Below the pieces are notes generated by a model. The model ran no database searches. It saw nothing but the letters and a program-made list of their open reading frames with translations, and was not told the DNA's origin. A DNA stretch of 64,000 bases from Hysterium pulicare CBS 123377 (taxonomy: Eukaryota > Ascomycota > Dothideomycetes > Hysteriales > Hysteriaceae): positions 1 through 64,000 of the forward strand of contig AJFK01000043.1 of the NCBI GenBank assembly GCA_000467715.1, given 5' to 3'. Positions 32,918 through 44,811 of the stretch are shown here, in pieces. The translations under genes and the position numbers were made by a program. Position 1 is the stretch's first letter. Each line of letters begins with the position of its first letter.

Positions 32918-33447
32918 CTAGAACTCCTGTTCCTCCTGGAAGAACAAAGTGAAGCTAATAATAGTTCCATAAATCAACAGGCCACCAATAATCGACATGA
33001 CCATCGCCGGTGCCTGGATAATCGCGCAATGAGCGAGTAATGCCGGTAGAGCTATAATACAAGTCAGCCTTACTCAAGCACAGTATGGGTTCCTATATGA
33101 ACAGGATCTCTTACCAATACCCATGACCACGAAGAACCCAGTGAGGAATCTCCCAAAATCAATGATACCCGATCCGTTCGATTCCATGAAGTCATCGGGA
33201 TTTGATGCCCGGCTGCAGATCCAGTTTGGAAGAGGTGCGACGACGTAGGTAGCCACGACGAGCAGTGGATAGTAGTTGTGCCATAGCGCGGAGGAGAGGA
33301 TGACGAGGAGGAAGCCTATCGCTAGGACCTATGACAGAGAGCGACAAGATCAGTACCTTGTATAAAAGGATATAAAAGATTCAAGAGCAGTTTTAGAGGA
33401 GCTAGACATACGAAAGAGAGAGCGATGATGGTCTTGAGGCCAGCCAT
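32918..33447 (-). CDS. VPS55: Vps55, endosomal OB-RGRP/LEPROT-family protein
   Basis: Three exons (33447-33412, 33328-33115, 33051-32918) give 127 residues with four transmembrane helices: MAGLKTIIALSFVLAIGFLL, a second ending in the conserved NYYPLLVVATYVVAPLPNW, GRFLTGFFVVMGIALPALLA and MSIIGGLLIYGTIISFTLFF. The length and the PNW/FGRF motifs are those of yeast Vps55 and human leptin-receptor overlapping transcript proteins. It works with Vps68 in late endosome-to-vacuole sorting. Head-to-head with PRE5. Confidence 0.95.
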
Positions 33448-33808
33448 GATGACCTGAAGGATCGGGGGTTTAGAGGGTTAGATCACTGAGGGCGGATTCG
33501 TGAGAGAGACTGGATGGGTTTTTAGTGGCGCGCAAAACAATGAAAATCTCGAAACTTGGCTGGAAGTGTGTAGTTGTCCTTGAAGGTTGATGTTGGAAGT
33601 TGCGTAGGCGCTCACTGATGAGGCTGGTGGTGGATTGAATCCCTGTCAGAGTGCACGGGCATTTTCCGAAGCTCTGAAAGCTCACCGCGTACACCGAAGC
33701 TGCCTTACAACACCATCGAAACTATCACCACATACCGAGCTCCTGCTATACCTCCCCCGTCCCCTTACTTTCCGAATTTATCCCGGCCCCTTCTCTGTTT
33801 CCGTCACA
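33448..33808. promoter_or_regulatory. Shared divergent promoter, VPS55/PRE5
   Basis: 361 bp between opposite starts, with a pyrimidine-rich tract just before the PRE5 ATG. I see no match to the yeast Rpn4 proteasome box. Confidence 0.45.
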
Positions 33809-34688
33809 ATGTTCAGGAACAACTACGACAACGATTCTGTGACCTTGTAGGTCTTATATTCATGTTTGTATCAAGGTTTATGGACTGATCGTCTCCAGCT
33901 CACCGCAAGGCCGAATCTTCCAAGTCGAATATGCGCAAGAAGCCGTAAAGCAAGGTTCAGTAGTTGTGGGAGTCGTCAGCAAGACACACGCCGTCCTGGC
34001 TGCGATCAAGGTAATTCAAGCCACCTCTGTATACACAACCAGTATAAAGAACACCTGCTAACAATCTCACCAGCGAAATGCAGAAGAGCTTTCCTCCTAT
34101 CAGAAGAAGATCATTCCCATAGACTCGCACTATGGTATCGCCCTCGCCGGTCTCGCCTCCGACGCCCGTGTCCTCTCAAACTTCATGAAACAGCAATCCC
34201 TCGCCTCCCGCTTAACCTACGACCGCGCCATTCCTCTCTCCGAGATCACACTTCGCATAGCCGACCGTGCGCAGACGAATACCCAACAATACGGCAAGCG
34301 ACCCTACGGTGTTGGATTGCTGATCGCAGGTGTCGATGCTAAAGGTCCGCATCTGTTCGAGTTCCAACCAAGCGGCGTGACACAGGAGATGGTTGCATGC
34401 GGTATCGGTGCCAGGAGTCAGATGGCCAGGACGTATCTAGAGAGGCATTTGGATTCGTTTGAGGAATGTGGGAGGCAAGAGTTGATCAAGCATGCCTTGC
34501 GAGCATTGAAGGAGAGCTTGAGTCAGGATAAGGAGCTAACAGTAGATAATACCAGTGTCGGAGTCGGAGGGATTGGCGAGAACTTTGCTCTGTACGAGGG
34601 ACAGGATATAGCGGAGTGGCTGGATGCAACTTTCGAGAATCGGGAAGGTGGACAGGAGGGAGGTGAGGATATGGAGACGGATTCATGA
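33809..34688 (+). CDS. PRE5: 20S proteasome alpha6 subunit
   Basis: Exons 33809-33846, 33899-34010 and 34074-34688 encode 254 residues. The start [19 protein letters not shown] and [14 protein letters not shown] are the alpha-subunit N-terminal signature, and the NNYDxD start points to the alpha6/PSMA1 group. [14 protein letters not shown] and [12 protein letters not shown] fit the Ntn-hydrolase fold, which is non-catalytic in alpha subunits. The tail is acidic (GGEDMETDS). It builds the outer gate ring of the core particle. The exons read through in frame with clean short introns. Confidence 0.95.
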
Positions 34689-35199
34689 GAGGTTTTGAAG
34701 CGAAGTCCTGACTACACTGGTCACTTAATTGACACATAGATCCCAGAAGTAAAGAACCTTGATGACATTAGGTTTTACGGTTGGTGACAGTTCCAGTGGA
34801 TCCCTAGAGTTTTACTGACCATTATACATCCCTGTTCACTCTAATTTCTGAAGAATTTGGACTCGGTCAACAGCATTATATAAATCGTGCTACCTGCCAT
34901 TAGCATAGGGCTGTTTGTGCCTGAATTTGATAAAGCTTAGGCGGCAAATAATAGAATGTTGGATCTCGACAGAGTCATAGAAGGCCGTATAGGAGCGCTC
35001 ATGCAAATCAGCAAGTGACCTTGATAATTTCTATCCTGGAGATAACACATAAATTTACCGTTATAATATATCGGGAGATGGGTAATCACGTGATGCAAAT
35101 TTCATGAAGCCGAAGCTCTCGGCGAAGCGATCTCCAAGCTCAGCACCTTCAACCCTCGAAGCCCAAGAATCTCCCCCATCCACACACCCTACCATCACA
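34689..35199. other. Intergenic region between PRE5 and ATP15
   Basis: AT-rich 3' flank, then the ATP15 promoter with the CACGTG element listed separately. No gene seen. Confidence 0.6.
35085..35094. promoter_or_regulatory. E-box palindrome upstream of ATP15
   Basis: ATCACGTGAT, 106 bases before the ATP15 start codon. CACGTG with flanking T/A is the Cbf1-type bHLH site; in several fungi such sites occur at respiratory genes. The role here is inferred from motif and position. Confidence 0.45.
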
Positions 35200-35537
35200 A
35201 TGGCCTTCGCTTGGAAAGCCGCAGGTCTCACGTATGTACTCTAACCCCCCATAACCCATTTCTCAATTGACAATGGCCAGCTACAACCGCTACCTCGCGG
35301 TCGCATCCCGCGTCGTCCGACGATCCCTCAAAGAAGACAAACGAATCGCTGCTGAGCGCCGGGGAGAAATGGACCTCAGGTTTGCCAAGTGGGAGGTAAG
35401 TTAACGCGTGTGGGGTACAATTGAGTGAAGATGGAAGCTGATGCGTTGAGTAGAACGGCAAGCAGGGCGAGAACAAGAGCTTGGCGAGTGCCAATGAGGC
35501 TGCGATGGCGAATGCTGCTTCATCGGGACAATCGTAA
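35200..35537 (+). CDS. ATP15: Mitochondrial ATP synthase epsilon subunit
   Basis: Three exons (35200-35231, 35281-35395, 35454-35537) give 76 residues. The start MAFAWKAAGLTYNRYLAVAS and RVVRRSLKEDKR are characteristic of the small F1 central-stalk subunit (yeast Atp15, animal epsilon), which has no cleaved presequence. FAKWENGKQGENK near the end is also typical for filamentous fungi. It is too small and fragmented to appear as a long frame; the splice joins AC|C and GAG|AAC both keep the frame. Confidence 0.95.
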
Positions 35538-35866
35538 ATTCCTTTATCTGGACGGCTAGGGAATTGTAGGGGAATGGAATCAAGTGCGCAATTGTGTCTG
35601 AGGTTGAGCTGAAGGAATGGCGCTGGAGAAATTCTGTATAAACTGTACTATCAGCATTGCTCAGAGGCCGCTACAAAGCCAAATGCAAGCGGAAAGCTTT
35701 TGACTTGAATCAATCTTCTCTGCAACAATACATTTTCCTCGTGAAGTTTCCTATGGTGACGAATACTGGAAGTTTTGCCGCCCATACATATGATTGGCAT
35801 CTTGTCCGACAAGGCGAGTTCGGCTACAGCCCAACTTCCTTCATCGGCAAGTTCTGATACACAACC

Positions 35867-38591
35867 ATGACCGACAATCCTTCCCAAGAGGGCATACCGT
35901 CAAACAAGCATGTAGATGGTGTTCAAACTCTGCATAGACATCGTACGTATCGTGATAATCAAATCTTAAGCGCTCGACTCACAAATCTTTAGCCTCATCG
36001 AGAGAGCTGGAGAATGACCAACATGATGGCCCAGCAGAGGTCGAGTTACCGTTGAGGCCAGCTCCTCGACGAGTTACAAATGGAGTCAAGACTCTTGATA
36101 TCACTGAGAAATTCACACAGGCTTGTGAAGGTATGTCGTACAGGAACTCTATTCGCACTTTCATATCATTTTATTCAATCCTATTCCGGTTTATCCAACC
36201 GTATTCGTTCGGAAACATCATTTAGTCGCTACGCTCATTTTTTTCAACGATTTTCCTTCGAATACTAATCCATCGTAGCTTTGGAGACAGGTCAGCTCGT
36301 CAAAGATGATTACTTTACTCTTTTCGAGTCCATTGGGGCTCTGGAGGTAACTAGACCTCATCCTTTCATATACTAGCTATACTAACGGTTCAGATTATGG
36401 ACGCAAAAATGGACAGTGGATTCCTCCGACCCGGAGAAACTCTCGAGGATAACTATGATGCCCTGAAGCCTTTACTTCCCGAAGAAGTCATTGGCATTAT
36501 GGACCAACTCCTCTGTTATGAGATGGCCTGGCATACCGGCTATCCATTGTCCCAGACACTCTTCACTTCAGTCTACATCGACAAGCTACTTTGGCCTGAA
36601 CCGAGATCACTTCAAGAGTCACAGTTCTACCGTGGTCAGCCATCGCGAGCACCTAATGCTCTACAAATTGCGTTGAGAGCTTACTGCATTAGTCTCATCA
36701 AGTGCTGTGATTTTACCATTTACAGGATTACATCGAAGGATTACTTCGAAGAAGAAGACTTCTGTACTCATACGTACAATCGGCAGCTATATAATCAGAT
36801 TCCTTACGATCACTTCATAAGGGAGAGCGAAGTTGCTATCCAACGCTTGCAAGCAGAGTAAGTAACAAGGGTCCGAAATGCTCCACCCAAATCGAGGTCT
36901 GACATTTCCAATAAATATACCGTGTCTAACTTTCGCAGACCCGAATCTGAGCTCAGTTCAGAGCTCCTATCGGCCCTGATAGTACGTCTGGAATTCCGCA
37001 ACCACTTTCTCACAGCATTATCACCCGACTGCTCCGTGAACTATCTCGACAAGTACTGGCCTCCGGTATCATCAAGCATTCTACAGATTGAATCCACCCA
37101 TGGAATCGGCCGACCTGTCTCGACCTCTTTCAGCACAAAGATCCAGCGCCGACTAGCTAGCACAGTACCACCGAGACCAATCGTAGTCCTAGAATTCAAA
37201 GATGCTTTGGAGAAGTTGAAAGGACTCTGCTTGGACTGCGAAGAAGCGACTCGGTATACATATCTAGATCCTGACCCACAGGAATATCAGGTAAATCTCT
37301 CTTTCATCATCACCACATCTGCTGTAACATTGACATTCCATCGCAGAATTTCCTCCATACATTCGCCTCCCGCAAACCATCACCCCTCCCATTCGCTCGC
37401 TCTTACCTCTCCTCCTTCGTTTTCTCAAGTAGTATCGACCTTTTCGCCCACCATCTCCGCGAAGACCTCCGCCTCCTCGTCTTCCCCGAATCGCCCATCC
37501 TAGATCCCTCAAACTGGGCCATTGACGCACCCAGAAACCCACTCGCCCACAAAGACAAACGCCTGCAAACCGCAGAATTAATGGATGAATTCACGTCGAG
37601 GGCTCAAGGGGTGTACAGCGAGTTCTGGAGTGCCACATGTCAGAACAGATGCAGGATGAGAAGAATGATGTGCCACAGCATCCTAGCATTCGATCAATTA
37701 CAAGCAGATGCCGGAGTTCTAGATGACGAGCTCATGGCACTTAGAATTGGCGGTCCTGACGCACTACAATACCCTCTCACAACATGGGTGTACCACACCA
37801 AACTGCGACAAATCGAGCGCGTCGTCCTGCTAGGTTTCGAACAAGAAGTCTACCTCCCAGACGAGATCGGCTCGATGTATTTCTTCCTATCCCGCATCTC
37901 CGAAACCCGCTCTCGACTCTTACACACCGTCTCGCAATTCTTCTCTCTCCGCATCAAAAGCCTCCTCAAATCCAAACACCCAGACAAAGCAGAGGCCGTG
38001 AAACAAGATGCCCTACACATTGAAAGCCTCCTCGCCGAAGCAACAGCGATAAGCGAACTCAGCGCCGCTCTGAGCAGAGTCTACATTATACTCCAATACC
38101 TTCATCTCCTCCCAATGCCAACTCGCCCCTTCAGTACACCGTCTCTCCGCTACGAACTCAGAATGAAACCCTTCCTCTCGCTCGCTCCACCTGAAGTCCT
38201 CCCCTTTGTAGAATGCCAAGAACAAGTCCATCCCTTCGGCGATTATGAAGCTCCTATGCCGGCTCTTCAACGCCATGTCCAGGATCTGGACTCGGTGCTT
38301 TGGAAAGAGATTGAAGAGGCGGTGAAAAAGGCGAAGGAGAATTTTGCGATCGTTAAGAAGTTGGGTGCTGCAGCGGCGAAGGCGCTCGGTGGGGAAACGG
38401 CTTGGGCGAAGGAGGTGCAGAGTTTGTTGGCTAGTTGTGTGGCGTTGGGGGTTGCGGTTGCGGGGGTTAAGGGGGCGGTTAGAGAGGGGGATGGGAAGGA
38501 GGGAGGTAAGCTGAAAGTGAAGGTTGAGGTGCCGGAGGTGGGGAAGAGGTATTCGGAGGTTTGGGTTGTGCCTAGGGTTTCGAAGGTTTGA
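35867..38591 (+). CDS. MAK10: NatC N-acetyltransferase auxiliary subunit Naa35/Mak10
   Basis: Six exons give 780 residues: 35867-35942, 35993-36130, 36279-36346, 36394-36857, 36939-37290 and 37347-38591. Naa35/Mak10 scaffolds the NatC complex with Naa30 and Naa38, acetylating Met-Leu/Ile/Phe-type N termini at the ribosome. The conserved core starts at GQLVKDDYFTLFESIGALE, followed by IMDAKMDSGF, the hallmark of the family, and LLPEEVIGIMDQLLCYEM. The C-terminal helical part includes HTKLRQIERVVLLGFEQEVY. Short introns at each join preserve phase. The last exon flips from C-rich to G-rich near 38280. Confidence 0.93.
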
Positions 38592-39066
38592 GGGTTTTTT
38601 TTTGGTTTGCGATAGGAGGATGTTTGGATGGGATGGGACTTTTGGTCTTGGGAGCATACGGTGAAAGGATGATAGATTGTCAAGGATATGAATAACGCGG
38701 GTATGGAACACATGATTAATTGAAGTATCTGTGGTTTTCAGAGTTTATCTATGTCTATTAGCCCCATTCCACTCAACACGTGGAGGTTTACGCTCTTGGG
38801 GCTGTTCATAGATGCGCCGTACCACGAACGAGAATAGCTCTCAAAATAGGTGTGTTTCTTGCATTCTAGAACGGAACAATCCAGTATTCATGATCGAAAG
38901 AGTGCCATAACGCCTGACCCGGGTATCATTCCGATCCATCCATTCATCCATCCATCCATCCGCCGTGCGAAGAGAATCCCCAAAACACACCCATATTCTC
39001 AACCTCCTACACCACATGTTCATCGCCTCTGCTCCTCCCCTCCCCACCACATTCCCATCCATCCTC
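38592..39066. other. Region between convergent NAA35 and CENP-W genes
   Basis: 3' flanks only. A CATC tetranucleotide run (CCATCCATTCATCCATCCATC) lies near 38935-38960. No gene seen. Confidence 0.6.
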
Positions 39067-39528
39067 CTATCCCTTAAACTTCCTCAAGGAATTCTACACA
39101 CTGTCAGCCTCCCATATTCATCTCCCATAAAACAGATAATGATAGTATAGAGAACAGAAAGCTCACCTCCCTAACCCTCCTCACACTCCTCCCCGAAATC
39201 CCCCTCTCACCACTCTGCTTCGCTTTAATAGACGTCTCGCGCATCAAACTAAAATTCATTAGCCCTTCACACACTCTTGTTATTCCTATTCTCCATATAG
39301 GTATCGGGGCGTTTTGGGAGGTGCGTAGACAACGTACTCTTGCAAGAATAGCATATAGTTCAGGAAGATCTGTGCACGCGTTGGCGTCAGTAATTAAGTT
39401 TTAGGTGAGAAGTGGGGAGGAGGAAGAGGTACCAGGATGTCAGCGTTTTTGCTTAGAGAGCGGTTGCTGTGGGCTTTTATTATGCGCTTTAGGTTGTTGC
39501 GCGGGTAGAGGGAAGTTGAGCCCGCCAT
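39067..39528 (-). CDS. CENP-W-like histone-fold kinetochore protein
   Basis: Four short exons on the minus strand (39528-39433, 39369-39338, 39248-39167, 39093-39067) join in frame to 78 residues. They contain YPRNNLKRIIKAHSN, then IFLNYMLFLQDLMRETSI, KQSGERGISGRSVRRVRE and a C-terminal SLRKFKG. This is the pattern of CENP-W, the small histone-fold partner of CENP-T in the CCAN/T-W-S-X complex at centromeres (Wip1 in yeasts). No single exon exceeds 96 nt, so simple frame searches miss it. The size matches the family (about 80-90 residues). The next gene, QCR2, is on the same strand 308 bp upstream. Confidence 0.85.
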
Positions 39529-39836
39529 TGCTTTAGTTATTTGTGGGATTGAGTGAGTGAGAGATCCTCGCGGTGGTTTTGTTCCGTTTTCGGCGCGGAT
39601 GTGAGATCGAGGTTAGGTAGTGTTTGTTGATGGTGATGTTTGAAGGTAGGTCGTGTGCACGGACCAAGCGAATCATTTCATGCGTTGATGGAATAATATT
39701 GAACAAACGAGAATCTGGCATTCGTGTTCCACAAATACACAACATGTTCTATCTGATTTGAACTAATCACAGAATAATGGTACACACTCCAAATGAACCC
39801 GTTCTTTTCCCATTGGCCTTTCGATCCCTTTTCTAT

Positions 39837-41390
39837 TTACACCTTGAGGCCTATCTCTTCCGCGTACGGTAACTGGTACAAATCACCTACGGCTGATACC
39901 GATGCCCTGCTCTCGAGTAATGTCTTGGCGGCCTGTGATTATCTTAGCAAGTTATTCATCGCACGGAGGTTACGGTATACTTACGGTCTTTACTTGCTCA
40001 TCTGTGACCCCGTCAATCGCCTTCGCGGTCTCGTCGATCTGGTATGCCTTGTTTCCGTATATCAATCCGGAGCCTGTGAGTTCAAGACCTGCCTTGACGG
40101 TCTGACCGTATTCGAGCTCCTTGAATTTAGCGGCGGCCTTGGCCTTCTTGATGTCGTCTTTGCTGATTTGGCCACCCGCAATGCTTTGGATAGACTTGAC
40201 GGCCTCATATGCGGTCTTTGCCACATTCTCCGCAGAGCCATTGATAGAGACGTAAAGGAGGCCGGCATCCGAGTAGATGGCACTCTTAGTCTCGATGCTC
40301 GTCGTTGAGCTGGCGGCGGCCTTGGCCAAAAGGGAGAAACCTGATGACCACTTGATGCTGGATTGGCCTCCGAGAAGGGACGCGAGGACAGCAATCTCTG
40401 GCTTGTAGAATCCACCAGTGAATGAACTTGAACCTGGGAAACCAAGAACCATGGAATTGCCTGAACCGTGAGCGATGCGTTCTTCTCCACCGTAGTACTT
40501 GGATTGCTGGGTCGCTGTGCTATTTGTGATATCCGAAGGTCCAGAGGAGGGAACGCTATCGAAGAATTCATTCACCCATTTGGAGAGCTCAGAGTGATCA
40601 GCACCATTAGCTACAATGGCGAAATTTGGCTTAGCATATGCGAATTTGGAGTAATACTCGATGGTTCCAACGTCAAGATATTTCTTGTACGTCGACGAAG
40701 CGGGGCTAACTGCCTCTCCTAATCCACGGTGGAATGCGAGACCATGGGCGGAGCTGAGAGCCATCTCTTTGGTGTCGGCCAAGAATCTCTTGTGGGCCAA
40801 TTCCATCAGAGGGAGGACTTCCTCTTTGTACAAATGGGCTAAACAATTGTCAGTTATGCATACTCTAATGAAAGGATTGGGCAGAACATACGCGCATATT
40901 TTGTTTGGGCAGCGACTTCGGCTAAAAGCTCGACATAGTATGGGAGATCGTCTCGAAGGAACTTGGCTCCAAGGACAAGATTCTCGCGGGTGTGGTATGC
41001 AGTTAATTCGGCTCCCAGGAGCTCGGATTCTCGTACAATGCGCAGTGCTGATCTTCGTTCGGTTCCCTACAGAGCAATTGAATGTCAGAGGAGCTTCTGG
41101 AGAGCGGTTTTAGACATTGAGGCTTTCCATACCCGGAATGCGAACTTCTCGAGACCTTCCGTTAGCCCAGGGAGAAGTTGATATCTTGTTCCAGCCTTCG
41201 ACACTAGTGCGAGAGTGGTTGTAGGTCCGGCAAAGTCCCTGCTGGCGAACTTGACACCTTTCGCATCCCCAGATTGATATTGGAATGAGCCTGAAGCTGG
41301 AGCAGCTAGGCCTCGGCGTTGGACGGGTTGGGGGTTTTGACGCCTGATAGCACACTGTGCGCCCCGACAGACAGATGAACGGGAGAGCAT
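39837..41390 (-). CDS. QCR2: Cytochrome bc1 complex core protein 2
   Basis: Four exons (41390-41133, 41066-40892, 40838-39985, 39932-39837) encode 460 residues. The N terminus is Arg/Ser-rich without acidic residues, a mitochondrial presequence (SSVCRGAQCAIRRQNPQPVQRRGLA). The rest has the M16 peptidase-like core-protein fold: RDFAGPTTTLALVSKAGTRY, ERRSALRIVRESELLGAELT, GLAFHRGLGEAVSP and the C-terminal SAVGDLYQLPYAEEIGLKV. The zinc-binding HxxEH of active processing peptidases is absent, as expected for core 2. It is part of respiratory complex III in the inner mitochondrial membrane. Head-to-head with RPC82. Confidence 0.95.
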
Positions 41391-41713
41391 CTTGGAGAGG
41401 GCGCCGTGCTAGGAGGCTGTGAGAGGCGAGGTTGGCGGGCAATTGATGGATGTTGTATGTGAAGATGTCTATCGAATCGTCCGAGTGCTGGGGAGATCGG
41501 ATTTGCTGAGCTGCTCCAAACCACTTTCATTCGGAGCAGTGGACCCCGGGTAGACTTCGGGTAAACCCCCGCTATTGTTCTTATTGTTCGCTTTCACTCA
41601 AGACTTTGCGCAGTTAAATCCTCAAGGGCGACTCCTTCCACAGCTATCCATGTCTCGCAAACGGTAGCAATTACTGCTCTACCTGGATATCCTGGCTATA
41701 TCTGGAACACACA
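41391..41713. promoter_or_regulatory. Shared divergent promoter, QCR2/RPC82
   Basis: 323 bp between opposite start codons, linking a respiratory-chain gene with a pol III subunit gene. No clear factor site was singled out. Confidence 0.5.
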
Positions 41714-44082
41714 ATGTCACAAAAAGAGTCTCCGGTAATTTACGGCCCACCAATGCAGCGAGATTCGACGAGCTTTTCGCTGAAGCAGCTTGAATCGAAT
41801 ACTAATGACTCCAATTAGATACTCTCACAGCTTTGCACGCTTCTAGTTGACGACCAATATGGCGAACTCTCTTCCGTATGTCGCTCATTGCATGATCCAC
41901 TTAGAACTTCCCGAAATGTTTTGTCCCTCGCCGCAAAACCACTTGCGCCCAGCGGCTCTATTACACCTGTGACTAATCTCCGCTCAGCGAGTCTTCTCCC
42001 TCCTTGCGCGATACGGACGGCAAACCTTAGCTAGTATTGCTCGCAACTCTCATCTATCCGGAAAGCAGATCAAAAACGGCCTTGTCGTCCTCATCCAGCA
42101 ACATCTCATCTTTCATTCCACTGAACCGCCGCATAATGTCACATACTATGAGGTGGATTGGAAGCAAGCGTATGGCTTAGTCCGGTTAGGGAAACTGACG
42201 AAATTTGTCGAGCATCGATTCGGAGAGAAGGCTGGTTCCATCGTCTCCAATCTGGTCTCTCTCGGACATACTAGAGTCGGAGATCTCACGGATGCGTATT
42301 TTCCCTCTAAGAAGAAGGCAAGACAAGATGCAGAGACCAGCGTCGACACAAACGGATTGGTGAATGGAAAGGATCACACGAATACCAACGGAACCGATGA
42401 AGACGCACTCCCGAATGGCACCAAGCATACAAATGACGATGATTCTGCAAGCGAGCTCGGCGCTCCTAATGGAACGGACCGCGCGAATGATAGCTCCGTC
42501 ACGGAGAATAGCGCATCCAAAGGAATGGAATCTAGGGATGTTGACACTACTATTGATGGCGAAGGACTAACTAATGGTGAGAACCACTCCGTGAAGACTC
42601 ATAGCTCTACGCGAGGGGATGCCCGGATCGAGTCTTCGGCTGAGCTTCATTCAATTCTATACAAGCTTCTCGAAGTCGGGTGGTTAGTTGCGGTCGATGA
42701 AAGCCATTTCCTCTGCGACGGAGACCGCCAGACCGAGGCTGAAAGCTACGTGGTTACCAATCACTTTGCCGGGAAATGGCCCAAAGGCCCGAAAACATCG
42801 AAAGAGTTCGCGCAGCTTGTCAATCAACGGAAACGCAGTCTTAGAGATGAGTCTTTAGAGGTTCCAATTCCGAAAACCATGAGCGGAAATAAGCGTTCCG
42901 CTCCGTCAGACCTCGAGCGACCTAATAAAAGAATCAAAACCAATGGAGTCAACGGTGTACATGGTCACTCCAATTCGGACACCTCCTATGACGATGGCAT
43001 TACTCTTGAAGTATGACATCCAGGCTGTTGTAGCTCAGCCGTCACTAACTGAGGTATAGGACGATCTTGTGATCCGTGTCAACCAAGAGAAGCTCACTGT
43101 CGCTCTCCGCACTCATCAACTCGTCCGCTATGCTGAGCGACGCTTTTGCAAAACCACGGCCAAAGTGTACGAAACATTGTTACTCTCCATGGAGAAGAGA
43201 GAACCAAGATGCTTTGAGCCATTCCCCGATCCATATCCCGAGCAGGACAACAACGTCATTAGCCCAGAGCTGCTAATAACGGCACGAGATGTTGCACATC
43301 GCGTGGATACTACACTTGATCTCACCGAAGGCCTTGACCCAAACGTCGTGCCTACCCTCGTCGATGCGCGCGTAACTGTGGACGAAGATAAAATCATCCA
43401 TCCTCCAATCGATCCTTCCAATCTTACCATAGAAGAACGATCACGTTTCGTGGACAAACACTTACAGCTTCTCGGTCGTGACCCGCAATTCTATTTCCTT
43501 ACCTGGTACAGCAACCGCGGCCTCAGTCAATGGCGTGTGCAGTACAATCAGCTCGCCAGAGCCATGATTCAGGATGAGATCGAAAACACCGTCAAATCAC
43601 GTCGTGGAAGACTCGGCGTCCGCTTGCTCCGCGCTCTCGCCAAGAAAGGCAGGCTAGATGAAAGAGAGCTCTGTCGCACTACATTCACGGGCGCCTCGAT
43701 GCTGCGTCCCATCATCAACGAAATGCAACAAAATGGCTTCATTCAGACGCAGGAGATCCCCCGCATGGACAATCGTATGACGAAAAACTCAATCCATCTC
43801 ATCTACTTTGATCGTCAGCGCACGAGAGAACGCCTTCTGCATGACACTTATAAGGGCATGACGCGCCTCCTCCAGCGCATCAAAGCGGAAAAGGAAAAGG
43901 TGCAAACAGTCATCGACAAGGCGGAGCGCACGGATGTCGTCGGACATGAAGAGCAGTACCTGACGAAGAGCGAGAGGCAGGCTTTGAAGGACTGGCAGCA
44001 GACGGAGGAGAAGTTGTTGATTCAGCTTAGTCGACAGGATGATCTTGTTGCTATTTTGAGGGATTATATGGGCCCTTTGTGA
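41714..44082 (+). CDS. RPC82: RNA polymerase III subunit RPC3 (Rpc82)
   Basis: Exons 41714-41734, 41819-41875, 41988-43010 and 43060-44082 give 707 residues. Winged-helix repeats of the C82/RPC3 subunit are visible: LLVDDQYGELSSRVFSLLAR, SIARNSHLSGKQIKNGLVVL, and in the last exon GRLGVRLLRALAKKGRLDER and MLRPIINEMQQNGFIQTQEI. The C terminus is a coiled coil (about 80 residues). The subunit joins Rpc31 and Rpc34 in promoter opening. A 100-residue Asn/Gly/Thr/Asp-rich insertion (residues about 137-237) separates the first winged helices and looks disordered. It makes the protein somewhat longer than usual. Confidence 0.93.
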
Positions 44083-44811
44083 GTGACGATTTGAGTGGCT
44101 ACTTTTGCATATTTGGTAGGATTGGCCAGTGGATGGATGGTAGCGTAGGCCGATTGCCTGTTTACACAATAGATACCCCTGCATAGCGATTGGCGCATCA
44201 TCTCTGCTTTAGTATTTCCTGGCCATATGACATATGAGGCTCTACTTCCTATATGTGTTTTATAGAGGCTTATGTGAGAGGAGGTAATCAATCAATGAGC
44301 AAATGAATGTACTGCTGAATACATGTTATTCAGAAGCTCTAGTCCATACAAGTGAATTGTTCATAACACCTTATAGCCATTTGCGCATCTTTGCGTGCCA
44401 AAGAGGGGTCAGAATCAGTCGTTTTCTGAGGGTAGGTCTGCGCCTATCAAGTGCTTTGCTGTCAGCCTACAAAGGTGATTCGGATTCTGGGAAAGGTAGT
44501 AAAGTAAGTTGCCATCTTTGCGTTTATTCGGAAAGTAGCATATAGATCAGAAATATACACAAGAGTTAGATGCTATAAGGGTCGGTAGTACGACGAATAA
44601 GCAATATGAAATGGGGCGGAGTATGACGCTACGTAACTCCGACGACTTCACGGCTCCACAGTAACCCTACTCAAGACTTATGGTTATATTCGCTGATTGA
44701 CAGCACGTCGAATACCGATATTGAAACGCAAAAGGAAGCTACCGGCCGCTGTGAAATCTCTAAAAATCAAAGACAATATTAGCTAGACAGATCCCGTAAA
44801 CGGTCGGCGAT
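44083..44811. other. Intergenic region with a dispersed repeat
   Basis: It holds the RPC82 3' flank, repeat copy 2 (44400-44550) and the F-box gene promoter. No gene seen. Confidence 0.55.
44400..44550. repeat. Dispersed repeat, copy 2 (partner at 25800-25950)
   Basis: Direct partner of the copy near 25.8 kb, sharing CAGCCTACAAAGRTGAT, GGGAAAGG and AAGTTGCCAT landmarks. Both copies lie in 3' flanking DNA of genes. Differences are mostly single-base changes, including C/T and A/G transitions. Confidence 0.55.

Noticed and set aside
38935-38960. CATC tetranucleotide run as a CRISPR-like or satellite repeat
   Set aside because: Simple microsatellite. There are no spacers, and CRISPR arrays are not expected in a fungal nuclear genome.
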